Part shown: in pieces, positions 7,840 through 15,819 of the stretch
Layout of the letters: each line of letters starts with the position of its first letter
How positions within the stretch are numbered: the stretch's first letter is position 1
NCBI RefSeq assembly: GCF_003054555.1
Contig: NZ_CP026304.1
Coordinates: 1,488,001 to 1,552,000, forward strand
Length of the DNA: 64,000 nt
Reading direction: 5' to 3'
DNA from: Streptomyces lunaelactis
GTDB taxonomy: Bacteria > Actinomycetota > Actinomycetes > Streptomycetales > Streptomycetaceae
Program-made: the position numbers and the translations under genes
Notes under the pieces: generated by a model
What the model was told of the DNA's origin: nothing
The model's database searches: none
What the model saw: the letters and a program-made list of their open reading frames with translations, nothing else

Positions 7840-8984
7840 CGGGCGATGACCATGCGCTGGATCTGGTTGGTGCCTTCGACGATCTGCAGCACCTTCGCCT
7901 CGCGCATATAGCGCTCGACCGGGAAGTCCAGGGTGTAGCCGTAGCCTCCGAGCACCTGCACCGCGTCGACGGTGACGCTCATGGCCGCGTCCGTGCAGAA
8001 CAGCTTGGCCATGGCGGCCTGCCGCGAGAACGGCCGTCCCGCGTCGCGCAGCCGCGCGGCGGCGAGGTAGAGCGCACGGCCCGCCTCGATCCGGGTGGCC
8101 ATGTCGGCGAGCATGAAGCGCAGCCCCTGGAAGTCGGCGATGGGCCGGCCGAACTGCTGACGTCCGGTGGCGTACGCGACGGCCTCGTCCAGGGCCGCCT
8201 GGGCGAGACCGATGGCGCAGGCGGCGATGCCGAGCCGGCCGGAGTCGAGCGCGGAGAGCGCGATCGCGAATCCCTGGCCCTCCTCGCCGATACGGCGGGC
8301 GTCCGGGACGCGTACGCCGTCGAAGTGCAGCTGGGCCGTGGGCGAGCCCTTCATACCCATCTTCTTCTCGGGGGCGGCGGCGTTCAGGCCGGCCGCGTCG
8401 CCCGGGACCAGGAAGGCCGTGATACCGCGGGCACCCTCCCCGCCGGAGCGGGCCAGCACCGTGTAGAAGTCGGCGATTCCGCCGTGGGTGATCCAGGATT
8501 TCGTCCCGGTGACGACCCAGTCGTCGCCGTCCCGCACGGCCTTCGTACGAAGGGACGCGGCGTCCGAGCCGGAGGCGGGTTCGGAGAGGCAGTACGCGCC
8601 GAGGAGGCCGCCGCCGAGCATGGCGGGCAGATGCTCGGCCTGCTGCTCCTTGCTGCCGTAGCCGGCGAGTGCGTGGCAGGCGAGGGAGTGGACGCTGACG
8701 CCGAGGCCGACGGTGAGGCGGGCGGCGGCGAGCTCTTCGAGGACCTGGAGGTAGACCTCGTACGGCTGGTCTCCGCCGCCGTATGCGGAGTCGTACGGAA
8801 GGCCGAGCAGTCCGGACTCGGAAAGCAGGGAGAAGACCTCGCGCGGGAAGTGTCCGGAGTCCTCCTCCCCGGCCGCCCGGGGGGCGATCTCCCGCTGGAT
8901 GATGTCGCGTACCAGGGCGATCAGATCCCTGGACTCCTCGGTGGGCAGTTGACGGTCCACCGGCTGCGGGGCGCGGTCGGGCAT
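7812..8984 (-). CDS. acyl-CoA dehydrogenase
   Basis: A 390-aa FAD-dependent acyl-CoA dehydrogenase that introduces the alpha-beta double bond in acyl-CoAs, passing electrons to ETF. It carries the first family signature (YCLSEPASGSDAAS), the FAD-site segment WVVTGTKSWITHGG, the QFGRPIADFQGLRF segment and the C-terminal IVEGTNQIQRMVIARHL, in which the Glu of VEGT matches the usual catalytic-base position. I chose the ATG at 8982-8984 because of a strong GGAGGAGAG upstream; the frame is open 34 codons further. The exact chain-length or branched substrate is unknown. It is a single gene, flanked by the chitinase remnant. Confidence 0.92.
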   Translation of the reverse strand: MPDRAPQPVDRQLPTEESRDLIALVRDIIQREIAPRAAGEEDSGHFPREVFSLLSESGLLGLPYDSAYGGGDQPYEVYLQVLEELAAARLTVGLGVSVHSLACHALAGYGSKEQQAEHLPAMLGGGLLGAYCLSEPASGSDAASLRTKAVRDGDDWVVTGTKSWITHGGIADFYTVLARSGGEGARGITAFLVPGDAAGLNAAAPEKKMGMKGSPTAQLHFDGVRVPDARRIGEEGQGFAIALSALDSGRLGIAACAIGLAQAALDEAVAYATGRQQFGRPIADFQGLRFMLADMATRIEAGRALYLAAARLRDAGRPFSRQAAMAKLFCTDAAMSVTVDAVQVLGGYGYTLDFPVERYMREAKVLQIVEGTNQIQRMVIARHLAGPETR

Positions 8985-9205
8985 GGGGGCGCTCTCCTCC
9001 CTGTCGGGCGCTGCGGCGGTCGCGCGCGAAGGGTGTGGGCGCGCCGCCGGTCTTCCTGCCAGGCCGATGCTGCCCTCCCGGATCACGGAAGTGGCTCGAC
9101 GGCGGCTGTGGCGCGTTGAGTATGCCCGATCGGCGGGATTCCGTCACGGGCTGGCAGGACTCGTTCCGGTACCGCCTCGACACCCCGGGAAATTGGCCCG
9201 AACCA

Positions 9206-9235
9206 TTGACCCCACTGGTCTAGTCCTTCTACCGT
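9206..9235 (+). promoter_or_regulatory. chitinase-type promoter with DasR site (dre)
   Basis: TTGACC (9206-9211) and TACCGT (9230-9235) are separated by 18 bp, and a half-palindrome ACTGGTCTAGTCC (9214-9226) fills the spacer. It matches 12 of 16 positions of the DasR responsive element consensus ACTGGTCTAGACCACT as I recall it. A dre overlapping the promoter is typical of Streptomyces chitinase genes. Downstream only a chitinase scrap remains. Confidence 0.75.
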
Positions 9236-9258
9236 TCCCCCCACGCTTTACCGCGTTC

Positions 9259-9387
9259 ATGCCAAGTAGATCCGCACGGTTCTTCTGGGAGCTCAGTGGT
9301 GACACCACGGGCGGTGAGCTGATCAAGGCCATCAACCAGGCCGTGTCTGACATCCCGCCCAGCGCGGAGCTGCCGATCTGTGGGTGA
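9259..9387 (+). pseudogene. chiD: chitinase (GH18) C-terminal remnant
   Basis: A 42-codon open frame whose translation RFFWELSGDTTGGELIKAI corresponds to the last beta-strand and helix of GH18 chitinases (consensus FWEFSGD...GELxxA). The catalytic DxxDxDxE core, secretion signal and binding domain are all missing. The chitinase-type promoter with a dre lies 24 bases upstream and an intact terminator directly follows the stop. The simplest reading is an internal deletion of a chitinase gene that fused promoter to 3' end. In S. coelicolor this position, next to the acyl-CoA dehydrogenase, is occupied by chiD (SCO1429), from memory. An independent function for the 42-aa peptide is unlikely. Confidence 0.7.
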
Positions 9388-9417
9388 GGGCGGGGAGCCG
9401 GCGGGCTCCCCGCCCTC
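9386..9417 (+). terminator. terminator hairpin after the chitinase remnant
   Basis: A perfect 14-bp stem (9386-9399 with 9404-9417) with a GGCG loop. It starts at the stop codon of the remnant and lies 3 bases from the stop of the convergent TetR gene, so it can act in both directions. Confidence 0.85.
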
Positions 9418-9420
9418 GCG

Positions 9421-10095
9421 TCATGCCTCGACCGGCGCGCACGCCGGGTTGGGCACCGGGACCGGCATCGGTTCGCGCGGCGGTTCGGGGCAGTCCGGCG
9501 CGAACTCCTCGATGGTGCCGAGCGTGCCCCGCAGCATCCGCATCAGCAGCGCGCACACAGTGTCGCGCTCCAGCTCCTGATGCCCGAGCCAGTCGAGGGT
9601 GATCCCCTCGACGCAGCTGAGCCAGCCGAGCAGCGCCATCCGGGCCAGCGGGGGGATGTCGCGCCTGCCGTACGCCCCTTCGGCGATGGTCGCGATCAGC
9701 TCGTCGCGCACCGCGTCACGTATGGACTGCACCTGGGTGTCGAAGCCGACGCCGCCGGTGACGATGGTGCGGAACGCCGCCTGATGGTGCTGGGCGTAGC
9801 GGAGATAGCCGTCGATCGTGCGGTGCACACGCTGGGCGCGCGGCAGGTCGGGCCCGTCTGCGGCGCGCGAGACCAGGTCGGCCACCGAGTCCTCGATGAT
9901 GGCCAGGTAGTAGCCGCGCTTGCTCTTGAAATAGTAGTAGATCAGGCCTTTGGCGACTCCGGCGTGCTTGGCGATGTCATCCATGGACAGTGCGTCGTAG
10001 GAAGTGTCGGCGAACAACTTCCGCCCGGTTGCGATGAGTTCACTGCGGCGCACCTGGGATCTTTCGGTCGCACCGCGCTGTTGACTATTATTCAA
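9421..10095 (-). CDS. TetR family transcriptional regulator
   Basis: A 224-aa TetR-type repressor. The N-terminal HTH reads ATGRKLFADTSYDALSMDDI and then HAGVAKGLIYYYFKSKRGYY, followed by a helical ligand-binding domain and a Pro-rich tail. The ligand is unknown. The open frame runs to 10383, but the upstream part is Arg/Gly-rich and unlike the family, so I place the start at TTG 10093-10095 (LNNSQQRG). A GTG at codon 13 (VRRSEL) is an alternative. It is convergent with the chitinase remnant and downstream of the C39 peptidase on the same strand (143-bp gap). Confidence 0.82.
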   Translation of the reverse strand: MNNSQQRGATERSQVRRSELIATGRKLFADTSYDALSMDDIAKHAGVAKGLIYYYFKSKRGYYLAIIEDSVADLVSRAADGPDLPRAQRVHRTIDGYLRYAQHHQAAFRTIVTGGVGFDTQVQSIRDAVRDELIATIAEGAYGRRDIPPLARMALLGWLSCVEGITLDWLGHQELERDTVCALLMRMLRGTLGTIEEFAPDCPEPPREPMPVPVPNPACAPVEA

Positions 10096-10238
10096 ATTGA
10101 GCCCTAGTCTCCAACTGCCACAGGATCTGCGCAGTATGGCAGACCTGCCACTCAGAACCTGTCGGGGGACTTCCGCGAGAGCGGCAGGTGGGCCGCCGGC
10201 GACACGGCTGCCGACTGCCCCCGGGTCCGGTGGGTGCC

Positions 10239-11630
10239 TCAGTGGATGCCGACGGCCGCCAGAGCCGCGCGCTGGGCGGGTGTCGGATGTGCGGGCCAGT
10301 ACAGATAGCAGACGCCGCCTGTGCCGGACACCACTTTGCCGCTCGCGTTGTAGCGCTTGGTGCGGAGCCAGATCGTCTCCCACTCGGCGCGCTTGTAGAC
10401 GCGGCGTACGGCCTCGTTGCTGGGGGATGCGGGGTCGTTGGCGATCACATCGCCGGCGGGCGTGAATCCGATCACGGTCATCAGATGCCCGGAGGTCCCG
10501 TAGCCCGCGCCGGTCAGCTCCTCCTTGAGGAACGACTGCGACGTTATGGCCGGGATGCCGGCCCTGATCAGCGTCTCCAGGTCGGTGAGCGAGGACAGCC
10601 GGGTCACGACCGCGCTCATGTCCTTGTAGGTGGCGGCGTAGGCGGCGTTGAAGGGCCAGTTTCCGCAGCCTTTGTACTGGTAGTCGAAGGTGAAGCGGGC
10701 CGCGTGGCAGACCTGCGGGTCGGCGAAGGCGGGGTTCACCCAGGCCAGATCGGCGGACGACGGCTCACGGCCCCAGTACTCGACGATCATCTGCGAGGAG
10801 GTGGGGCTGCACCAGGCCTCGCCGCCGTTGTCGTAGTCCGGGTACTGGCCGACGTGCGTGTTCTGCGAGTACCGCGGTACGGACAGCTCGCGGGCGAGTC
10901 CCGGCTTCGATGCGGGGACGGTGAAGCGGTCCGGGATGCCGGAGGCCATCGCGCCGAGCCGCCACACGGTGGGCGTGAGCCGGGTGCCGGGCTTGCGGTA
11001 GAGGGTCAGCCGCAGCTCGTAGGAGTCCAGCCGCAGCCCGCTCGCCTCCTCTTGAACGGACGCGGTGTCGATCGAGAAGGTGTCGGTCCAGATGCTGGCC
11101 TTGCCGTCGCTCTGGTCGTCGATCGAGGTACGCCGGATGTCACCGTCGCCCGCTGCCCAGCGGCCCATCGTGAACCACGGGGAGGAGGTGGCGTCGGAGT
11201 AGCGGCCGCGCAGTTCGACCTGGAGCCAGGTGCCGGCCGGGGTGCCGGCGTTCCAGGAGGCGATGACCTCGGTCGCGGGCACGCTCGAGCGGTGGACGGG
11301 CGAGGTCCAGGTGGCGTACTCCCAGCTCGTGGTGGTGCCGGTGTGCGGATCGGTGTAGTCGGTGCGGCCGGCGGGGGTCGCGATGACCAGACCCGGACGG
11401 CTGCCCGCGACGGCCCGGGTGCCGTGCGCCGTGCCGAAGCGCCAATCCGTGTACGAGGTCCAGAACTGGTTGTCCACCAGCGGGGCGGGAGCGGCACGAC
11501 GGGCTCCCGCGGTCGGCGCGGCACCGGAAGCGGCGGCCGCCCGCGCGGCGGAGGCGGACAGCGCGCCCGCACCCGCCGCTGCCGCGACGGCGGCGCTCAG
11601 CACGTTTCTGCGCGAAGTAGGTCTGGCCAT
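10239..11630 (-). CDS. Tat-exported C39 family cysteine peptidase
   Basis: A 463-aa secreted peptidase. The N-terminus MARPTSRRNVLSAAVAAAAG is a twin-arginine signal with an Ala-rich h-region and an AxA cleavage site near residue 28-32. A beta-rich domain (50-240) precedes a peptidase C39-like/NlpC-type fold with the catalytic Cys in GGEAWCSPTSSQM, His in SGHLMTVIGF and Asp in VIANDPAS. It has no ABC transporter partner, so it is not a bacteriocin-leader C39 exporter but the free-standing extracellular type common in Streptomyces. It is divergent from the P-loop kinase at 11786. Confidence 0.85.
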   Translation of the reverse strand: MARPTSRRNVLSAAVAAAAGAGALSASAARAAAASGAAPTAGARRAAPAPLVDNQFWTSYTDWRFGTAHGTRAVAGSRPGLVIATPAGRTDYTDPHTGTTTSWEYATWTSPVHRSSVPATEVIASWNAGTPAGTWLQVELRGRYSDATSSPWFTMGRWAAGDGDIRRTSIDDQSDGKASIWTDTFSIDTASVQEEASGLRLDSYELRLTLYRKPGTRLTPTVWRLGAMASGIPDRFTVPASKPGLARELSVPRYSQNTHVGQYPDYDNGGEAWCSPTSSQMIVEYWGREPSSADLAWVNPAFADPQVCHAARFTFDYQYKGCGNWPFNAAYAATYKDMSAVVTRLSSLTDLETLIRAGIPAITSQSFLKEELTGAGYGTSGHLMTVIGFTPAGDVIANDPASPSNEAVRRVYKRAEWETIWLRTKRYNASGKVVSGTGGVCYLYWPAHPTPAQRAALAAVGIH

Positions 11631-11785
11631 GGGACCCCCAAAGTCAGGTGCGCGGCAGTGGGGCCACTATCGCGGGTGGCGGCGGGCTTCGGCCAGCACT
11701 CCGGACCGCGTCGCCCGATCAATACCGGTCCGGTCCAGGGGGGAGTGACCTGCGACGGGGCGCGCCGCCCTCTTAGGGTGGCGGG

Positions 11786-12382
11786 ATGGACGACCTCGAT
11801 CGGCAGGCCAGGGCGCTGCGCGCGCTTGCGCCCTCGTGCGGACCGGTGCGGCTGGTCGCGGTCGACGGCCACGCGGGCTCCGGCAAGAGCACCTTCGCCG
11901 CCCGGCTGGCGGCCGCACTCGGCGACGACGACAGCGATGGGGCTCCGGTGCTGCATCTCGACGATCTGGCCAGCCATGAGGAGCTCTTCGACTGGACGGA
12001 CCGGATGCTGACCCAGGTGATCGGCCCCCTCTCGAACGGCAGAACCGCGCACTATCACCCGTACGACTGGAATCTGCGCCGCTTCGGGCCTCCGCGCCCC
12101 CTGGAAGCCGCCCCCGTCGTACTGATCGAGGGCGTCGGAGCGGGGCGACGGGTGGTGCGGCCGTTTCTGGCGAGGCTGCTGTGGATGGAGCGCACTGCCG
12201 AGGAGTCCTGGCAGCGGGGCCGACAGCGGGACGGAGCCGAACTCTCCGCCTTCTGGGACGACTGGACGATGGCGGAGACTCGTCATTTCCTGGCGGACCC
12301 TTCTCGTCCGTTCGCCCATGCGCTGGTACGCGAGTGCCAGGAGGGGTACGAGTGGCTCCAGGGGCCTACTGCGACAGCGTGA
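11786..12382 (+). CDS. uridine kinase-like P-loop NTPase
   Basis: A 198-aa protein with Walker A (VDGHAGSGKSTFAARL) near residue 34 and a Walker B-like HLDDL. The motifs HYHPYDWNLRRFG and VVLIEGVGAGRR match the uridine kinase/phosphoribulokinase-like family. The true substrate is not certain; many actinobacterial members are annotated only as ATP-binding proteins. The start is ATG 11786, 155 bases from the divergent peptidase. A candidate small RNA or terminator lies just downstream. Confidence 0.8.
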   Translation: MDDLDRQARALRALAPSCGPVRLVAVDGHAGSGKSTFAARLAAALGDDDSDGAPVLHLDDLASHEELFDWTDRMLTQVIGPLSNGRTAHYHPYDWNLRRFGPPRPLEAAPVVLIEGVGAGRRVVRPFLARLLWMERTAEESWQRGRQRDGAELSAFWDDWTMAETRHFLADPSRPFAHALVRECQEGYEWLQGPTATA

Positions 12383-12468
12383 CCGAACCAGTTCATCACG
12401 TACAGTCACTGCTTTTCACGGGCATACTGAGCAGTCGGAAATCCGCCTCAAGAGTGCCTCAACTCTGC

Positions 12469-12498
12469 TTGACCGAGGGGGCGTACAGGTCTTACGTT
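12469..12498 (+). promoter_or_regulatory. candidate promoter for a small RNA
   Basis: TTGACC (12469-12474) and TACGTT (12493-12498) are separated by 18 bp, a good fit to the vegetative promoter pattern. Transcription would start near 12505, about 65 bases before the end of a strong terminator-like hairpin and far from any start codon. Confidence 0.5.
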
Positions 12499-12504
12499 CT
12501 CAAT

Positions 12505-12574
12505 GTGCGGCTTTCCGGAGCCGCCGCAGACGCGAAGCCCCCGGTTGTTCCCCCGTGATCGGGGGCTTCGTTCT
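12505..12574 (+). ncRNA. candidate ~70-nt small RNA ending in a terminator
   Basis: Two stem-loops follow the candidate promoter: GCGGCT/AGCCGC (12507-12512 with 12519-12524, loop TTCCGG) and a perfect 11-bp stem (12533-12543 with 12560-12570) followed by TTCT. The second is a plausible terminator. It may instead only terminate the upstream kinase gene. The loop contains a C-run, but it does not fit the 6C RNA layout as I know it. Confidence 0.42.
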
Positions 12575-12789
12575 GCCCCCTCCCCCTCTTCCCCGCCGCC
12601 GTACTCCACATCACGCTCACCCTGGGTCACCGTCCCCGGGGTGCTTGTCGTGCCCTTCGTCGCACACCTTTGCGCAGGTACGATGCACCTCGGTGCGGTC
12701 ACATCCCGTCCACGGCAAGGTGGTTCAGTACGCTGCCGACGGGCGCCCGCCCGGCGGGACACACAGGTGCACGGTTTGTGGGGGACCTG

Positions 12790-14685
12790 ATGGACATCGG
12801 CACGCAGGGCCCATCGGCCCCGGCCGACCTCGCCTGGGTGCGCGGCGTGGACGCCTACACCATGGGTGCGTATCCGCAGGCGGAGGAGGAGTTCCGGGCG
12901 GCGGTACGGCTCGATCCCGAGATGGCCGACGGCTGGCTCGGCCTGCACGCGCTCCGCGTCGACACCACCACCGCGCTGCTGCGCATGTACCAGGGCCGCG
13001 AGCGCTTCGGCGAGCAGCGCGCCCGCCACCGCCGCACCCTCAACTCCTGGTACTGGCTGGGGTGGTGGGTCCAGCCGGTGCTGGAGAGCCCGCGCGATCT
13101 GCTGCTCGCCCACGCCTCGCACTGGCTTGACGGCCGCCATGTGCCGGAGCTGGACCGTGCGCTGGCCGGGCTGCCGCCGGTCGACGCCGACCCCCAGGTG
13201 CGCTTTCTGCACGCCTGCCGGGCGTATCTGGTCAAGGACTGGGAGCAGTTGGTACGCCACACCGAACCGCTCGTCAACGATCCCATGCTGGGCATCGAGG
13301 CCAGGCTCTTCGGCGGCATGGCCCGGGTGCGCCTGGAGATGTACGGGCAGGCGGAGCCGCTGCTGTCCGCCGCCCTGATGCGCTGCCGCAGCGAGCAGCC
13401 GCAGCGCAAGGAGCTGCGGTACTGGCTGGCGCGGGCGCACGAGGGCACCGGCCGCAGTGCGGCAGCGCTGCCGCTGTACCGGGCGGTGCACCGGATCGAC
13501 CCGGCGTTCATGGACACCTCGGCGCGCCTGGCGGCGATCGCGGAGTACGACGGCATCGACGGGTACGACGAGTCGGCCGGACTCGCGACCGTGTCCCTGG
13601 CCGGTTTCGGGCAGGAGGCCGCCGACGCGCAGGCCGACGGAGACGGCGCGCTCGCGGCCGAGGCGCGGCTCGGCGCCGATCCGGGGACCCAGCTGCCGGG
13701 CGCGGTGCCGACGGGCCCGCCCGACGGCTTACGGCCGAAGGCGGTCGTCCCCGCACAGCCCGTTCCCCCGCAGTTCCCGGCCGGCCCCACCGATCCGTTG
13801 CTGCTCGCCGAGGCGCTCGCGGAGCTTGAGCGGATGGTGGGCCTGGAGCCGGTGAAGCGGCAGGTCAAAGCCTTGTCCGCGCAGCTGAAGATGGCCCGGC
13901 TGCGGGCCGGCCAGGGGCTGCCCGTGCAGCCGCCGAAACGTCACTTTGTCTTCTCGGGCCCCTCCGGTACCGGCAAGACGACCGTCGCCCGCATTCTGGG
14001 CCGGGTCTTCTACGCGCTCGGTCTGCTCGGCGGCGACCATCTGGTGGAGGCCCAACGGTCCGATCTGGTGGGCGAGTTCCTCGGCCAGACGGCCGTCAAG
14101 GCCAATGAGCTCATCGACTCCGCGATCGGCGGCGTGCTGTTCGTGGACGAGGCGTACAGCCTCTCCAACTCCGGCTACACCAAGGGCGACGCGTACGGCG
14201 ACGAGGCCCTCCAGGTCCTGCTCAAGCGCGCCGAGGACAACCGCGACCATCTCGTGGTCATCCTGGCCGGCTACCCCGCGGGCATGGACCGGCTGCTCGC
14301 CACCAATCCCGGGCTTTCCTCCCGCTTCACCACCCGGGTCGACTTCCCCTCGTACCGCCCGCTCGAACTGACCGCCATCGGCGAGGTGCTCGCCGCCGAG
14401 AACGGCGATGTGTGGGACGACGAGGTGCGCGAGGAGCTGCGCTCCATCTGCGGGCATGTGGTCGACCAGGGCTGGATCAACGAGCTCGGCAACGGCCGGT
14501 TCCTGCGCACGCTGTACGAGAAGAGCTGCGCCTACCGCGATCTGCGGCTGTCCGGCTATCCGGGCACACCGACCCGCGAGGACCTCTCCACGCTGCGGCT
14601 GCCCGATCTGATGCAGGCGTACGGCGAAGTCCTGTCGGGCCGCGGTCCGGTGGACCGCGGCCCGCAGGATCCTCCGCCGGGCTGA
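12790..14685 (+). CDS. AAA ATPase of the EccA/CbxX type with TPR-like N-terminus
   Basis: A 631-aa protein. Residues 1-290 are helical and TPR-like (for example AYPQAEEEFRAAVRLDPEMA), an Ala/Pro-rich linker follows, and a CbxX/CfqX-type AAA domain begins near 350. Walker A is GPSGTGKTTVARIL (about residue 390), Walker B is GGVLFVDEAYSL, sensor 1 lies in VVILAGYPAGMD, and NPGLSSRF carries the arginine finger. This architecture is that of EccA, the cytosolic chaperone-like ATPase of type VII (ESX) secretion. No esx genes are nearby, so the secretion role is inferred from family only. The ATG at 12790 has GGGGGA upstream; the frame is open further back without family similarity. Confidence 0.82.
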   Translation: MDIGTQGPSAPADLAWVRGVDAYTMGAYPQAEEEFRAAVRLDPEMADGWLGLHALRVDTTTALLRMYQGRERFGEQRARHRRTLNSWYWLGWWVQPVLESPRDLLLAHASHWLDGRHVPELDRALAGLPPVDADPQVRFLHACRAYLVKDWEQLVRHTEPLVNDPMLGIEARLFGGMARVRLEMYGQAEPLLSAALMRCRSEQPQRKELRYWLARAHEGTGRSAAALPLYRAVHRIDPAFMDTSARLAAIAEYDGIDGYDESAGLATVSLAGFGQEAADAQADGDGALAAEARLGADPGTQLPGAVPTGPPDGLRPKAVVPAQPVPPQFPAGPTDPLLLAEALAELERMVGLEPVKRQVKALSAQLKMARLRAGQGLPVQPPKRHFVFSGPSGTGKTTVARILGRVFYALGLLGGDHLVEAQRSDLVGEFLGQTAVKANELIDSAIGGVLFVDEAYSLSNSGYTKGDAYGDEALQVLLKRAEDNRDHLVVILAGYPAGMDRLLATNPGLSSRFTTRVDFPSYRPLELTAIGEVLAAENGDVWDDEVREELRSICGHVVDQGWINELGNGRFLRTLYEKSCAYRDLRLSGYPGTPTREDLSTLRLPDLMQAYGEVLSGRGPVDRGPQDPPPG

Positions 14686-14687
14686 AT

Positions 14688-14711
14688 CCGACGGCCCCCA
14701 GGGGCCGTCGG
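14688..14711 (+). terminator. bidirectional terminator hairpin
   Basis: A perfect 11-bp inverted repeat (14688-14698 with 14701-14711) with a 2-base centre, lying between the convergent AAA ATPase and CNNM genes. Confidence 0.8.
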
Positions 14712-14736
14712 CGCTCAGCCGACCGGACGCGGGCGC

Positions 14737-15819
14737 TCAGCCGACCAGGGCGGTGTCCCGGCCGGCCAGCGGCGTACGGGGCACGGTGACCCGGTGGGAC
14801 GGGTCGCGGACCTCGCCGACCAGCATCTCCAGGACGTCCTCCAGGGCGACCAGGCCCAGCACCCGCCCGGACGCGTCCGCGACCTGGGCGAGGTGCGTGG
14901 CCGCGCGGCGCATCACGGTGAGCGCGTCGTCCAGGGGGAGTTCCACGCGCAGCGTCGCCATGGGGCGCCAGATGTGCTGCGGCACGGCCCGTTCGCGGTC
15001 CTCGATGTCGAGTACGTCCTTGACGTGGAGGTAGCCCATGAACGGCCCTTCGCCCTCCGCGCAGACCGGGAAACGGGAGTATCCGGTCCGTACCGTCAGC
15101 TCCTCGATCTGGCGCGGGGTGACCGACGGAGCGACCGTGATCAGGGCGGAGCGGGCGATGAGCACATCCGTCACCGGGCGGCTGCCCAGCTCCAGCGCGT
15201 CCTCGAGCCGCTCCTGCTCCCCGGGATCGAGGAGCCCCGCCTGTCCCGAGTCCTCGACGAGACGGTTGAGCTGCTCGCTGGTGAAGACCGCCTCCACCTC
15301 GTCCTTCGGCTCGACGCGGAAGGCCCGCAGCACCAGCCGGGCACAGGCGCCGAGGCCCGCCGTGACCGGGCGGCACAGCCGGGCGAAGGCGACCAGACCC
15401 GGGCTGAGCCAGAGGGCGGTCTTCTCGGGGGCGGCCATCGCCAGGTTCTTCGGGAGCATCTCGCCGATGACGAGGTGCAGGAAGACGACCACGGCCAGGG
15501 CGATCACATAGCCGAGCGGATGAATCAGCCCCTCGGGCAGATGCACCGCGTGGAAGAGGGGCTCCAGCAGGCGCGCCACGGTCGGTTCGGCCACCGCGCC
15601 CAGCGTCAGCGAGCACATGGTGATGCCGAACTGCGCGGCCGCCATCATCTGCGGCAGATTCTCCAGTCCGTGCAGGACCTGCTTCGCCCGTGTGGAGCCC
15701 TGGGCCGCGCGTGGTTCGATCTGGCTGCGGCGTACGGAGACGAGGGCGAACTCGGCTCCGACGAAGAACCCGTTCGCCAGCACCAGCAGCAGTGCGAACA
15801 GGAGTTGGAGGACGCTCAT
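14737..15819 (-). CDS. CNNM/DUF21-CBS domain membrane protein
   Basis: A 360-aa membrane protein of the hemolysin C/CorC-CNNM superfamily, implicated in divalent cation (Mg2+/Co2+) efflux or homeostasis. The DUF21 part with about four membrane segments (LLFALLLVLANGFFVGAEF, then LAVVVFLHLVIGEMLPK) spans residues 1-190 and is followed by two CBS domains (ITVAPSVTPRQIEEL and VADASGRVLGLVALEDVLEML). It ends soon after the CBS pair, so it lacks the C-terminal transporter-associated domain present in its partner. It overlaps the upstream CNNM gene by 4 bp (ATGA), which indicates translational coupling. Confidence 0.88.
   Translation of the reverse strand: MSVLQLLFALLLVLANGFFVGAEFALVSVRRSQIEPRAAQGSTRAKQVLHGLENLPQMMAAAQFGITMCSLTLGAVAEPTVARLLEPLFHAVHLPEGLIHPLGYVIALAVVVFLHLVIGEMLPKNLAMAAPEKTALWLSPGLVAFARLCRPVTAGLGACARLVLRAFRVEPKDEVEAVFTSEQLNRLVEDSGQAGLLDPGEQERLEDALELGSRPVTDVLIARSALITVAPSVTPRQIEELTVRTGYSRFPVCAEGEGPFMGYLHVKDVLDIEDRERAVPQHIWRPMATLRVELPLDDALTVMRRAATHLAQVADASGRVLGLVALEDVLEMLVGEVRDPSHRVTVPRTPLAGRDTALVG

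Noticed and set aside
12505..12574. 6C RNA identity for the candidate small RNA
   Set aside because: The 6C motif needs two stem-loops each with a long C-run; only one loop has a C-run here.
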